From contig JBOZIK010000001.1 in the NCBI GenBank assembly GCA_051453625.1, positions 138,764,465 through 138,813,490 of the forward strand: a DNA stretch of 49,026 nt. The letters run 5' to 3'. Positions 11,481 through 21,299 of this stretch are shown piece by piece (position 1 is the first letter of the stretch; every line of letters starts with the position of its first letter). The notes beneath the pieces are model-generated. The model saw only the letters and a list, made by a program, of their open reading frames with translations. It was not told the origin of the DNA and did not search any database. The DNA comes from Welwitschia mirabilis. Lineage: Eukaryota > Gnetophyta > Gnetopsida > Welwitschiales. The position numbers were made by a program, and so were the translations under genes.

Positions 11481-12990
11481 ATAATTGAAAATATTTAAAA
11501 TTAATATCATGATACCTTTTCTATGACCTCTTTATATAGAGGCTTAAAAACTCTTAAAACTCACACCAATGACTAGAGAAATAAGGATAATAAAATATTT
11601 GAATTAAAAAAGGATCTAGGAAAAGAATTACAGGAGATTCAAATAGAGTAGAAAAGTGGAGGAAATTAGCATAACATTTGTACCAAGGAGTATAGATGCC
11701 TTATGGAGCTTTGAGAAATAAATGTAAATGAGAAGCACTATTGGAGGGAAAGATCCAGGGTTAAGTGGCTTAAAGAAGGGGATAGGCACACTAAGTTTTT
11801 CTTCTAACAGGCTAACCAACACAAGATAGATAACAAAATTAGGAGGCTTACAATCAGGGAATAAGTAATTAATAATGAAGAGGATATTATTAAGGAAATG
11901 TAGACTCACCTCAAAAACATGTGGGAATGGGAAGATATTTCCTCCAACCTTATTACAAAAGATAAAAAATTTTTTGATGAGGATAATGCTTGCCTAATTA
12001 AATCAGTAGTTAGAAAAGAAGCCCAGACAACCTTGCAATCTAAAAAAAACAATAGATCTTCAAAGCCAGATGGGTGAATAGTAGAATTATTCAAGACCTA
12101 TTTCTCCATTATGGAAAACAACCTTCGAGATGTTATGCAAGATATCTTTAATAATAAATGCATTCCTATGGAGATGAATAGAACTAGGGTTATTCTCATC
12201 CCCAAAAAATGAGATGCCAGTAAACTTGAAGACTATAGACCTCTAGATATCTATAACGTTTTTTACAGGGTCTTTGAAAAAATAATGGTGGACTGTATTG
12301 CTCCCCTATTTCCCAAAGTGATCTCCAAGAACTAAGATGGCTTCATTCAATCTTGGTACATCTAGGGTCAAATCCTACTAACTTATGAAATTATTAATTC
12401 TCTTAAAAAGCATAATTTTCCTTTACTCATTACTAAATTAGACATAGAAAAAGCTTATAATTCTATAAGCTAGAGAGATTTAGGTTGTATTCTTAGGAAA
12501 ATTGGATTTAACTCTAACATCACAAACTTATGGCTTGACATGCAAGCTTCGACTGAGTTCAGAGTAGAAGTTAGCAGTCATAGATCTAAATATTTTTTAG
12601 TAGGTCAAGGATTAAGGCAAAGGAACCTTTTATTCCTATACATCTTTTTGTTTATCATGAATGTTTTATAGAGAATTCTCAAAAGCAATGGAGTCACAAA
12701 AATCAAAATATGAAGTTTCATTAAGAACCACTATACAGATGATAATTATTATAACTCAAGCCTCCTACCAATAGGCTAGAGATATCGAGAATTCAATGAA
12801 TCTCTTCGCAGATGCCACAGGACTTCAAACTAATTGGAACAAGTCTTGAATTCACATTGTTGGCAAAAGCATCACAAAGAGGGGCGAAATCGCCAAAATT
12901 TTAAATGTCAAAATGGGAGATCTTCAAGACATTTACCTAGGAATTCCCCTTTGAAACTGGCATAAGTAGCTAACCTAGAACTTCATCCTA
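11480..12990 (+). pseudogene. LINE-B ORF2 linker and reverse transcriptase
   Basis: After the linker (RSRVKWLKEGDR at about 11750 and a KFFF block) the RT region is easy to read: SSKPDG at 12059-12076, FNNKCIPMEMNRTRVILIPKK near 12149-12210, and DYRPLDIYNVFYRVFEKIM near 12230-12290. Further on are ISKNQDGFIQSWYIQGQILL near 12320-12375, TKLDIEKAYNSIS (motif A, catalytic Asp kept) near 12433-12470, and QGLRQRNLLFLYIFLFIM near 12605-12660. The active-site box reads Y-T-D-D at 12732-12743, so both Asp are kept but the Ala is Thr. Stops and frameshifts are present. The Phe-rich minus-strand frames at 11628-12094 are antisense. Confidence 0.85.
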
Positions 12991-13353
12991 GAGTCAATTT
13001 AGAGGAAACGCAATGCATGGCAAAATCAATTTCTCTCTTCTAAAGCCATCATCCTAGCAAATACCTACCTAATCGCATCCTTCGGGTACATATCCTCAGT
13101 TATCATCCCCCCAAATTTATAATAAAAAAATCAACAGAATGCTGAAAGACTTTATTTGGTCAGGAGGCAAGGACAAAAGACACATTCACCTTTGTAAGTG
13201 GGAGCTCATTGCTCGCCCCAGGAAGGTAGGATGCTAGGGAATTCATAGGCCATAAGATTGTCTCCTCACTAGAGCTCACAAAATAATCAAAAGACTATTT
13301 AAAGGTGGCCAACCATGGAGTGATCTAGTCACTTATATGTATCCAAGCTGGAG
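12990..13353 (+). pseudogene. LINE-B ORF2 post-RT connection region
   Basis: This covers the segments NLEETQCMAK, SKAIILANTYLIASFGYISS, LKDFIWSGGKDKRHIHL, CKWELIARPRKVG and LLTRAHKIIKRL, in two or three frames. They match the L1 landmarks ...LSLGGR..LI..V..... / FLWGG....K.H...W...C.P...GGLG. The region is cut by an N gap at 13354. A diverged second copy follows directly at 13.45-14.01 kb. Confidence 0.7.
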
Positions 13354-13456
13354 NNNNNNNNNNNNNNNNNNNNNNNNNNNNNNNNNNNNNNNNNNNNNNN
13401 NNNNNNNNNNNNNNNNNNNNNNNNNNNNNNNNNNNNNNNNNNNNNNNNTATCAATA

Positions 13457-14011
13457 GAGTAGAGCAATAAAAAATTTCATGAATCTCTTCGCAGATGCCA
13501 TGCCATTCCAAAATAATTAAAATAAGTCTTGAATTCATATTGTTGGCAAAAGCATTACCAAAAGAAATGAAATCAAAAAAATTTTAAACTCCAAAATGGG
13601 AGATCTTTAGGACATCTACCTAGTAATTTCCCTCAGAAACTAGAATAAGTCACTGACCTAGAACTTCATTTTGGAGTTAATTTAGAGGAAATGTAATGCA
13701 TGGCAGAACATATTTATCTCTTTTAAAGCCAAGATCATCCTTTAAAAAACCTACCTAGTCACATCCTTAAGGTACATAGCCTCCATTATTGCCCTCTTAA
13801 ATTTATAATTAAAAAAATCAATAAAANNNNNNNNNNNNNNNNNNNNNNNNNNNNNNNNNNNNNNNNGCTTGCCCTAGGGAGGCAGGATAGCAGGGCATTC
13901 ATAGGCTACAATATTATCTCCTCACTGGAGCTTACAAAATAATCAAAATACTACTTAAGGGTAGCCAACCATGAAGTGTCCTAATCAATTATAAGTATCC
14001 AAGCTATAGCA
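13457..14011 (+). repeat. Diverged second copy of LINE-B 12.8-13.35 kb
   Basis: Sequence from about 13475 (GAATCTCTTCGCAGATGCCA) to about 14011 realigns with 12797-13353 base for base with frequent substitutions. Identity is clearly below haplotype level. It starts after an N gap and contains another N gap at 13827-13866. It then continues into the rest of ORF2. Two explanations fit: a local duplication within the element, or a second member of the same family joined by mis-assembly across the gaps. The element would be of normal length if one copy were removed. Confidence 0.75.
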
Positions 14012-14024
14012 TAAGCGAAGGGGA

Positions 14025-14640
14025 GTATTTTCTCAGGAAACATCTTTCTAATACTAGAAGAAATCTAATAAACTAGACATCTATAATGAAAAAACAACCA
14101 ANNNNNNNNNNNNNNNNNNNNNNNNNNNNNNNNNNNNNNNNNNNNNNNNNNNNNNNNNNNNNNNNNNNNNNNNNNNNNNNNNNNNNNNNNNNNNNNNNNN
14201 NNNNNNNNNNNNNNNNNNNNNNNNNNNNNNNNNNNNNNNNNNNNNNNNNNNNNNNNNNNNNNNNNNNNNNNNNNNNNNNNNNNNNNNNNNNNNNNNNNNN
14301 NNNNNNNNNNNNNNNNNNNNNNNNNNNNNNNNNNNNNNNNNNNNNNNNNNNNNNNNNNNNNNNNNNNNNNNNNNNNNNNNNNNNNNNNNNNNNNNNNNNN
14401 NNNNNNNNNNNNNNNNNNNNNNNNNNNNNNNNNNNNNNNNNNNNNNNNNNNNNNNNNNNNNNNNNNNNNNNNNNNNNNNNNNNNNNNNNNNNNNNNNNNN
14501 NNNNNNNNNNNNNNNNNNNNNNNNNNNNNNNNNNNNNNNNNNNNNNNNNNNNNNNNNNNNNNNAAGCGAAGGGGAGTATTTTCTCAGGAAACATCTTTTT
14601 AATACTAGAAGAAATCTAATAAAGCTAGACATATATAATG
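14025..14640. repeat. Gap with near-identical flanks (assembly artefact)
   Basis: A stretch of about 75 bases starting AAGCGAAGGGGAGTATTT is present at 14025-14101 and again at 14564-14652, on both sides of the 462-base N gap 14102-14563. Only a few differences are visible. Overlapping contig ends that were not merged are the simplest explanation. Apparent open frames of 170-214 codons here consist mostly of N and are not genes. Confidence 0.75.
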
Positions 14641-14652
14641 AAAAAACAACCA

Positions 14653-15139
14653 AAATGATTCTCCTCAAGAAATATGATAAAAATAAGGCCCACAAAAGTT
14701 TTTTAAGGGGGTAAATCTCTGACAAGATTAATATTTTCTATTGTTTGAAGGACCACAATCAACTATTGAGAAGAGACTAATTGCTAAACATGGCATCTAG
14801 GTTATTACTAATTGTCCAATTTGTTAGTAAAGTCATGAAGATGTACAACATCTATTTCATTAATGTAAATGAAGCTCAAGTTTAATGAAATTAATGATAA
14901 ATTACTATAAGACTAGAAAAGTAAGTCAGACATGCTTGACAGATAGGATACACCTGATGCTGTGGAAAATATGGCATACTCATAATGATTTGATTTTTAA
15001 TAACACCCCTCTTCTATTCCCTATAAATACTGCTAGGAGAATCAGATGGTATCATTCACAAATTTGGGTAGATACGGGGGTTATACCAATGTCTGAACAT
15101 CCAAATATAAGCTTTTTCAAAGGATGCTTAGCCCTCTAG
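14653..15139 (+). pseudogene. LINE-B ORF2 zf-RVT domain and C-terminal segment
   Basis: The segment 14718-14890 corresponds to the zf-RVT domain found after RT in plant L1s. A DKINIF block near 14720 matches the usual P.KI.FF, followed by LLRRD. In another frame (14781-14880) the reading contains AKHGI, N-C-P-I-C, SHEDVQHLFH and a Cys: a CxxC...H...C arrangement with the metal-binding residues still present, interrupted by stops. Then 14885-15139 reads LMLWKIWHTHNDLIFNNTP, the conserved ...LW.IWKARN..IF.N end segment of L1 ORF2. In most plant L1s the protein ends, or carries an RNase H domain, shortly after this. Confidence 0.8.
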
Positions 15140-15447
15140 AACAAAGTGAAGGCCTTAGACTAGGGATCACTTTTGTACAAATGAAAGGATAGCCTAAGGA
15201 CAATATCACCCCATTCTATAGAAGATGAAAAGAGCAGAGAACCACTTTCAGATGAATCCCAATTAAAGTTATAAAAGAATCCCTTTTGCACCTGCTGGAA
15301 ATCCCTAAGGAAGACGAGAGAATTCCTCTCAATAGTAGAGGACAAAGGGAGGTTTGCCATTTTTTCCTAAGAGGAATCCCTAAGCTATCAAGTGGACATA
15401 TTAGCCAGAAGGTGCTTCCACCCTCTTAGGGTTTAGGTGCAAAAATG
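15140..15447 (+). pseudogene. LINE-B ORF2 frame continues beyond usual end
   Basis: The frame of the preceding segment continues past the TAG at 15137-15139 for about 100 codons with only scattered TAG, TGA and TAA codons. It reads NKVKALD, then GSLLYK, DSLRTISPHSIEDEKSREPL, SDESQLKL, CTCWKSLRKTREFLSIVEDK, GRFAIFS and EESLSYQVDILARRCFHPLRV. Stops are those expected from CAG, TGG, CGA or CAA decay, so this was once coding and fused to ORF2. I do not recognise a domain. A 3-N placeholder at 15448-15450 interrupts it. The minus-strand frame 15160-15360 is antisense. Confidence 0.55.
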
Positions 15448-15450
15448 NNN

Positions 15451-16089
15451 GATAGATACTTCATTTAGTCTAACTATTATTTGAAGCTTTCATAATTATA
15501 TTTTATCTTTCTCAAGGCCTTAGATCTAGGAAATCAAGTTAATTTACCTATTTCTTCATCTAGATGCTATGACAAAAGGATCCTATAAGGCATTCAGCCT
15601 TGTTATGACGCTATGGAGAGTCACAAGGGACCTTAGCATAAGGAAGGCCCCCTCCACTCCCCCTCGGTGAAGGATTTCAGATAAGCCCTAAAAAATCTAA
15701 GGAAAAAAGAAGAAAAGGGATAAGAATGATAAAGATTCTTAATGTAAGTAAGAGAAAAAGCTAAAACATTCCCAAAATTAGAGGGATAACTTTGCTTCTA
15801 CCCCAAGAGACTCCTATAAAAGAAGCAATTCCACCTTGAATGTAGGAAGAGGAATAACCCAGCCTGAACCAGACCAAAATAAAACCCCCATTGAAGTGTA
15901 GGAAGAGAAGCATTTGCATTTAAAAAAAGGCTAGAAGAACCCCCTTAAAAGGAGATCGATAGCCCCAAACATAGTAGGAGGACAGAATCTCAGTCCAATT
16001 CAGAATCCACCTCAGAAAAAGGAAATCCAGCAGTACATGAGGATATTAATATGGACCATGCTAAGAGAGAAGTCTTATTGGTCATAGTC
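15451..16089 (+). pseudogene. Lys/Ser/Glu-rich linker of the LINE-B extension
   Basis: The plus strand keeps long, stop-poor stretches: ALDLGNQVNLPISSSRCYDK, YDAMESHKGP and HSPSVKDFR at 15514-15680, then a strongly basic KKKRDKNDKDS block near 15699-15740. This is followed by ASTPRDSYKRSNSTLNVGRG near 15793-15850 and ITQPEPDQNKTPIEV. A Ser/Glu-rich reading (TESQSNSESTSEKGN) lies near 15983-16030. The composition suits a disordered linker. At least two frameshifts and the usual TAA/TAG stops occur. It connects the ORF2 tail to the J-domain remnant. Function unknown. Confidence 0.45.
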
Positions 16090-16243
16090 TATGGGATGAA
16101 GAGGTGTCCTTTATTGACTCTTAAAATCTCCCATAGATCTCTGTTAATTTTATTAAATCAATATTTTATAAGAAATCCCTTAAACTTCATCCTGATAAAA
16201 ACCAAACAAGAGTAGAGGAATTTAAAGAGGTAAATCAAGCTTT
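16090..16243 (+). pseudogene. J-domain (DnaJ/Hsp40-type) remnant
   Basis: One frame reads LWDEEVSFIDS-stop-NLP-stop-ISVNFIKSIFYKKSLK, then LHPDKNQTRVEEFKEVNQAF, and is cut by a 10-N gap at 16244. This fits a J domain: a helix I-like YxxLxLP...S start, helix II (IK..FYKKSLKL), the HPD tripeptide intact at 16188-16196 followed by KN, and helix III (EEFKEVNQAF). J domains stimulate Hsp70 ATPase through HPD. The two stops (TAA, TAG) fit CAA and CAG. The C-terminal helix IV is missing beyond the gap. It lies between LINE-B ORF2 and the LINE-B poly(A) tail, on the same strand. Either it is part of this LINE family or it is a transduced host gene piece. Confidence 0.6.
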
Positions 16244-16253
16244 NNNNNNNNNN

Positions 16254-16711
16254 AATTAGGATAATTCCTAGTCTACATAGGCATACCCACCTCTTCCCCA
16301 ATTGTAGGGGATATTAATCATATTTTTCTTATATATTAGAGTATTTATTTTATAGTTATACCACATACTATTTTAGTCTTAGGAGCTAGGACATGTTCAC
16401 TCCTATTTGCTATTAACATCTTATGCCTCATTTCTAGTATGTTCGTGTGAATTTGTAGGTCATTTTTTGCCATTTATATGTTTACATNNNNNNNNNNNNN
16501 NNNNNNNNNNNNNNNNNNNNNNNNNNNNNNNNNNNNNNNNNNNNNNNNNNNNNNNNNNNNNNNNNNNNNNNNNNNNNNNNNNNNNNNTATGTTCGTGTGA
16601 ATTTGTAGGTCAGTTTTTGCCATTTATACGTTTACATGTAATCCTTGGTATAGGATGCTTTCGCACATCCTTATAACTATTACTCTTTTAATAAATGCTT
16701 AGTTTCTCTTT
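16254..16711 (+). other. LINE-B 3' UTR with duplicated gap flanks
   Basis: T-rich sequence without coding signal, typical of a plant LINE 3' UTR. It contains a 100-N gap (16488-16587) flanked by a near-identical stretch of about 50 bases (TATGTTCGTGTGAATTTGTA at 16438 and 16588). The flanks differ at two or three positions, again suggesting unmerged contig ends. AATAAA lies at 16690-16695. Confidence 0.6.
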
Positions 16712-16738
16712 TAAAAATTAAAAAAAAAAAGAAAGAAA
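16712..16738 (+). repeat. LINE-B poly(A) tail
   Basis: An A-rich tract (five A, TT, eleven A, then GAAAGAAAA) follows AATAAA by about 20 bases. This is the expected 3' end of a LINE inserted by target-primed reverse transcription. No matching target-site duplication was found near 9.6 kb. Confidence 0.7.
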
Positions 16739-16739
16739 A

Positions 16740-18540
16740 TTTAGATAGCAAAAGCATGCATAATTTTATTGGCTAGCTAGAGTTCATCAAGCATGTATTT
16801 TAGCAATGTCCATTGGTAAAAGATGTTTATGAGGGATTCAAATGGGAGGGTAATTAGTAAGAAAGCCTCAACATGGTAGCCAATAATTTGGAGTTAGTGA
16901 TCTAGTTTCTTTAAATAGCAAGGAGTGTCCATTTTCCTAAAGGCAATGAATTAGTGATGGAGGAAGTGATAGGTAAAATTCAAGAGAAGATGATTAAAAA
17001 TAAAGATATGAGACATATAAGAAAGAATCTAAAATTTTAGAATAGGGAAGTGGAGAATTATAGAGAAAATAAAAATCTATGATGACACATCTAGACTATG
17101 GGATGAACTCCATTGATAAAGCCCAAAGAAGCCTCAAATTCTGATATGGAAAGGGTTGTAAATATAGCAAAATTATAATAAGAGGAAAGCTAATTCCTAT
17201 TATGCTAGAGATAATAGCCAAATCCATTTTTCATAGGATACACTAATGTTGATAGAGTTTTTTGAAGGTAAGGTACCAAGAGAAAAGAAAGGATATCTAT
17301 GAAACATGAGACTCTAGAATATTTAGGATTTGAAAACTAAGTTCATCAATAGGTATGTAATTTAGGATGTGAATCATTTGAAACTACGAAGTTTACATTT
17401 TAATTTCTTACTATCCTTAAGGGAAGTGAGGAGGATGAATCTTTAATTTTTCTTTAGTTAGAAGTTAAAGGGAAAAGTAGTTAGTAAGAATTTTGATTTA
17501 ATCCAAAAACTAATGGATCTTTTTAAGAATTTAAATTGGGAAAGAGAGTCCAAACCAAAGAAGTCTTATAGTTGTATGTAGTTAAAGAAAGAAAGATTGA
17601 AACATGATTAAAAAAAAAGTCAACGTACAATAAAGGGTATAGATGGAATAGGAATCCAAGAAAGCCTAGATGAAGTGGGAAACAAATAATAGAGTTAGAA
17701 GCAGAGGTAAGTCAAATTAATAAATGAAGAAATGAAACCCAAAGAAATTATATTCATTATTAGTGATGATGAAAAAAGAAAAGTAATAGAATTCTAGAGC
17801 ACTCCAAGGTATCAATAAAAGAAGGGGCAGATAAAAAATATGAAGAGAAGCAGATAGGCATAGAAAAGGAAGAGTATTAGGAAGGAAAGTAGAAAGGGAT
17901 TCTTAAAAATGAAGAACCTATAAGTGAAAAAATGCTACAAGGAAAAAAAAATAGAAATAGCTCATAATAGCCTAGCTAGTAATTAAAGATCCAAGGAAAT
18001 TAATAGGGAAGAAGAAAAAATAAGAAGTTTAAGAGCAAAGTAAAGAGGTAGAACTTTGTAATCTCACTTTAATTAGAGGATGTATAGATTAGTACATAAA
18101 GCAAGGGCTAAAGCCAAGAGCTTTGATTAAGTACATTACCACAACACCCTATAAGCTTATTCTATGAGAAAACCTAGGCTAAACTTTGTGACAAAGGTAG
18201 TGGGTAGTAAGAGGATGAAATAGGCTTTTCATTTTCTTCCTAGAAAGGAATTAATACATCTATATGAAATATGGTATTAATCATGCAAACAAAATCTTTC
18301 TATGTAATAAATTCTTTTTATTTCAAAGTTTTAGATGTTTAGTTTCTAAATTTTGGAAACTATATGGATTTCCATCAAAAAGGTAATTTTTTACCTAAAT
18401 GGCATTTCTATAACTTTTATAATTATAAATCTATATGTTCTTAAAAAAATGGAAAGAAGAAGACTCATTATGAAATTAGTTACCTATATCTAAGGAAGTC
18501 AATAAAAGTTTTGAATTTGAAAAGGAAAACTTTTAAAATA
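16740..18540. other. Unassigned degenerate DNA
   Basis: Purine-rich on the plus strand, with short open stretches (for example KLMDLFKNLNWERESKPKKS near 17505-17560). I recognise no domain. The composition resembles the LINE ORF1 regions elsewhere in the window, so a further decayed LINE is possible but not shown. Confidence 0.35.
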
Positions 18541-18559
18541 ACATGAAACCTTATCTTTA

Positions 18560-19560
18560 GTAAGGAGTTAGAACTTCCTTTAGTGCTCAATCCCAAGAGT
18601 TAAAGTTGAAGAAGATTTTATATAATTTGAAATATGTTTTTAGTTATGGATATTATACGAAAGGCTTAATCATTTCATTAATTCTTACTAAATTAGAAGA
18701 AATTAGAGTAATTTAAATTTTAATTAATACAATAAAACATTTTTCTTGAACTCACAAAGATTTATGAGGAATTCTTGCTCATATTACTTAACGTAGAATT
18801 TACTTAAGGGGAAATAACAAAGCTGTTAAGCAACCATAGTAAAAGCTAAACCATACTTTAAGGTAAGTACTTAAATAACAAATCATTAAACTTCTACATG
18901 TAAATATAATATACCTCATTACAGATAGTAAATGGACTAGTCCTTTGATCATAGTACCTAAAAAGGTAGATAGATGAAGTGGATATATTGATTTTAAAAA
19001 ACTTAGTAAACATATCAAAGATGATTGTTATTTTCCACATTTTCATGATCAAATATTAGATTACTTGTAGAGCTATGAGTATAATTGCTTTTTATATGAT
19101 CATAATAGAGATAATTTAATCTTCATAAATAATTAAGATTAATAACCACCTTTACCTCACCTTTTGGTACTTATAATCTTCATACCTAATGAAGACAAGT
19201 AATTATTTATTTAAAATAATGAATTTTGAATTATGTAATTCTCTAAGACTAGATTAAAATTAAGTTGAAAAATCTTTCCTTCCACCAATATGAAATAGGT
19301 AAAGTTCTTTTTGGACGTTGTTGAATTTTATGAAAGATTTATCACAGACCTTTCAAAAATTCGTAAAACCTCTACATTATTTATCAGAGAAAGATATAAA
19401 ATATGAATGAATAAGTTCTTAACAAGAAGCACTTAAAACATTTCTTAAACTAGACTCATAATAGGATATATGTATAAAGACTATCAAAATTTTGAGAGTT
19501 GATATAAGAGCATATTATATTAAAAAGTTCATTACTCTTAAACTAGTTGGAATTCTTAAG
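18560..19560 (+). pseudogene. Ty3/gypsy reverse transcriptase fragment
   Basis: Plus-strand reading from about 18600 gives LKKILYNLKYVFSYG (the Athila/Tat PLP.HLKYAFLG block) and a LIISLILTKLEEI block. At 18805-18960 it gives VKQP..KLN, then IKLLHVNIIYLITDSKWTS and PLIIVPKKVDR, the canonical ...II.P..DS.WVSP...VPKK RT entry. A YIDFKKLSKHIKDDCYFPHF block lies at about 18980-19050, a SYEYNCFLYDH block at about 19070-19105 and a TFTSPFGTY-like block near 19150. FLDVVEFYERFITDLSKI at about 19312-19365 matches SFLG..GFYRRFI.DFSKI. Stops are frequent. The fragment fades out before the 14 kb gypsy LTR at 20.1 kb. The minus-strand frame 18800-19018 is antisense. Confidence 0.75.
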
Positions 19561-20111
19561 TGATAGTGGAGCCTTTCAAAAGATTATGAAAGGGTTTACA
19601 ATCTACACCACTTAGTTTTTCAAAAGACTAATTATTAATTCTATAATAAAAAATTAATACTTGATTTTTTTAATTTTTATTTTCTACATAATTTTTATTA
19701 AATAATTTTTAAAAATAATTTTAAATTATTATAATTACTATTTTTAAATTTTTCAATCCTAACATAATTCTATACTCATAAAAAAATTTCTATTGGGCTT
19801 TAGGTAATATTTATGAAGATCATGATTTTAAGTTATAGTTCTATTTTATAAAATTTAAACTTTCACTATATAAAGAAGATAAAATTTCATACATAAATCT
19901 ACAATAACTATAATTAATAAAATTGATATGAAAAATCAACCCAAATAATATTAAGAACATATAAATAAACATTAGAGAATTAAAACAATATAAATCAAGA
20001 AAAATAATGCATAAAAATCATTAAAAGAGAATAATTCCCATAAGCCTAATTATTTGACATGAAGGATTACTTAAAATTAATAATTTGAAGACAAAATAAT
20101 ATCACCTTATA
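19560..20111. other. AT-rich spacer
   Basis: Very AT-rich sequence with no coding or repeat signal that I can identify. It may be the decayed continuation of the gypsy fragment to its left. Confidence 0.4.
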
Positions 20112-21039
20112 AAGTACATATTTTTTTTATGAAGATGAAAAAAGTTTAAAAAGATACTAGTAATGTGCTATATATAAGTCAAGTCATTAAACTAATTTTT
20201 ACAAAAACTTACTAAAGAATTAACTAAGATGATCAAATCTACAACCAATTTAGTTTAGATTATGTTATCAAGACCATTCTTGATAACAATTAACATAGAC
20301 ATCTTAAGTTGAAGATTAACATTTGTAAAAGTATAAATGAAATATTATATATATAAAGTACAAGACGAGGGAAAAACAATTCAACACCTATTTTTAAGTG
20401 ATATTATATCTTAATATCTAATAGCGATAGATATAGAAGAAAAGAAATAAAGAAAACAAAACACTTCTTTTTCAAACAATGTAATATTGCATCACATCTT
20501 AAGATAAGATTTGTAGCTTAAATCCGATTTTATATTATGATCACATAAAACACTGATTTTAGTGCTCTCCTTTGTAGGTAATGCTAGAGCTATGGAGACT
20601 GTTGCTACTTCTTTTTAGAAGATGCTAGAGCTCTCCATTTTGGATCTTTAGCTTTAGGCCCCTAGTTTTCTATTCCATGCTAAACATGCCTCTCCTCCTC
20701 TCTTATTTGCCTTTTATCCTTGTCACCCCTTTTCTTCCCTGGCAGTACCTCTTCTTGCTTCTTTAAAATAGCTATATGGAAGTATTGATACTTTTTTTAA
20801 TTTATTCTATTGCTTCTCCTATATTTTCCTACCAAGTGGTATTCTCTTCTGTCCAAAAATACCATAAGACATAAATCATTATATAGACAAATATAAAGAA
20901 TATTACTACCTAGTAACTACTAATTAGCTAAAATATTAAGTTATTATTAAGAAACATGGATTCATTAACACCACAAAGTATCATAATAACATGAATTATG
21001 TACNNNNNNNNNNTATGTACAAAATATTTTGGCTCATCA
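20112..21039 (-). repeat. 3' LTR of the 14 kb gypsy element
   Basis: Aligns along its whole length with 33205-34144. Shared blocks include CATTCTTGATAACAAT, GACATCTTAAGTTGAAGATT, GATCACATAAAA and AAAATATTTT near the right edge. On the minus strand it begins TGATGAGCC at 21039. A 10-N placeholder at 21004-21013 is flanked on both sides by the heptamer TATGTAC. The left edge is placed where similarity ends (AAGTAC at 20112). The exact LTR terminus there is uncertain. Confidence 0.8.
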
Positions 21040-21053
21040 ATTCCCCTAGACTC
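21040..21053 (-). other. Polypurine tract-like site
   Basis: On the minus strand GAGTCTAGGGGAAT directly precedes the TGATGAG start of the 3' LTR. This is the position and composition expected for the plus-strand primer of reverse transcription, with T/C interruptions that fit decay. Confidence 0.55.
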
Positions 21054-21299
21054 AAGCTCTTGTTAGCTCCTTAGTAAAACATAAAATGTTTTACTTCTTT
21101 ACTATCCTCTTAAAAATAAATTATTAATCTTCAAGTAATTCTCATTTTTTAAATTGTTTTGCTGACTAACTAGATTGCTTTTTCCATTTAAAGTTATTCA
21201 TTAATTTCCATTATTATTCTTATAAGGATAGATCATCTAGATTTATAGATTCCTTCTCTTTCAAAATTAGAATTTTCTAAATTTTGATGCTCCCCCCTT

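Larger units (their letters stand above)
9695..16738 (+). mobile_element. LINE-B, near full-length L1-type retrotransposon
   Basis: The order is ORF1 with DUF4283-like domain and zinc knuckle, ORF2 endonuclease, RT, zf-RVT tail, an unusual C-terminal extension with J-domain remnant, 3' UTR, AATAAA and poly(A). All parts are on one strand and in canonical L1 order, so I treat them as one insertion. N gaps (13354-13448, 13827-13866, 14102-14563, 15448-15450, 16244-16253, 16488-16587) and a diverged internal duplication of ORF2 sequence (13.45-14.01 kb) complicate it. I did not find a target-site duplication. It is inactive because of many stops and a changed RT active-site box. Confidence 0.75.

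Noticed and set aside
14073-14725. Open frames of 173-214 codons on both strands
   Set aside because: They consist almost entirely of N from the gap 14102-14563.
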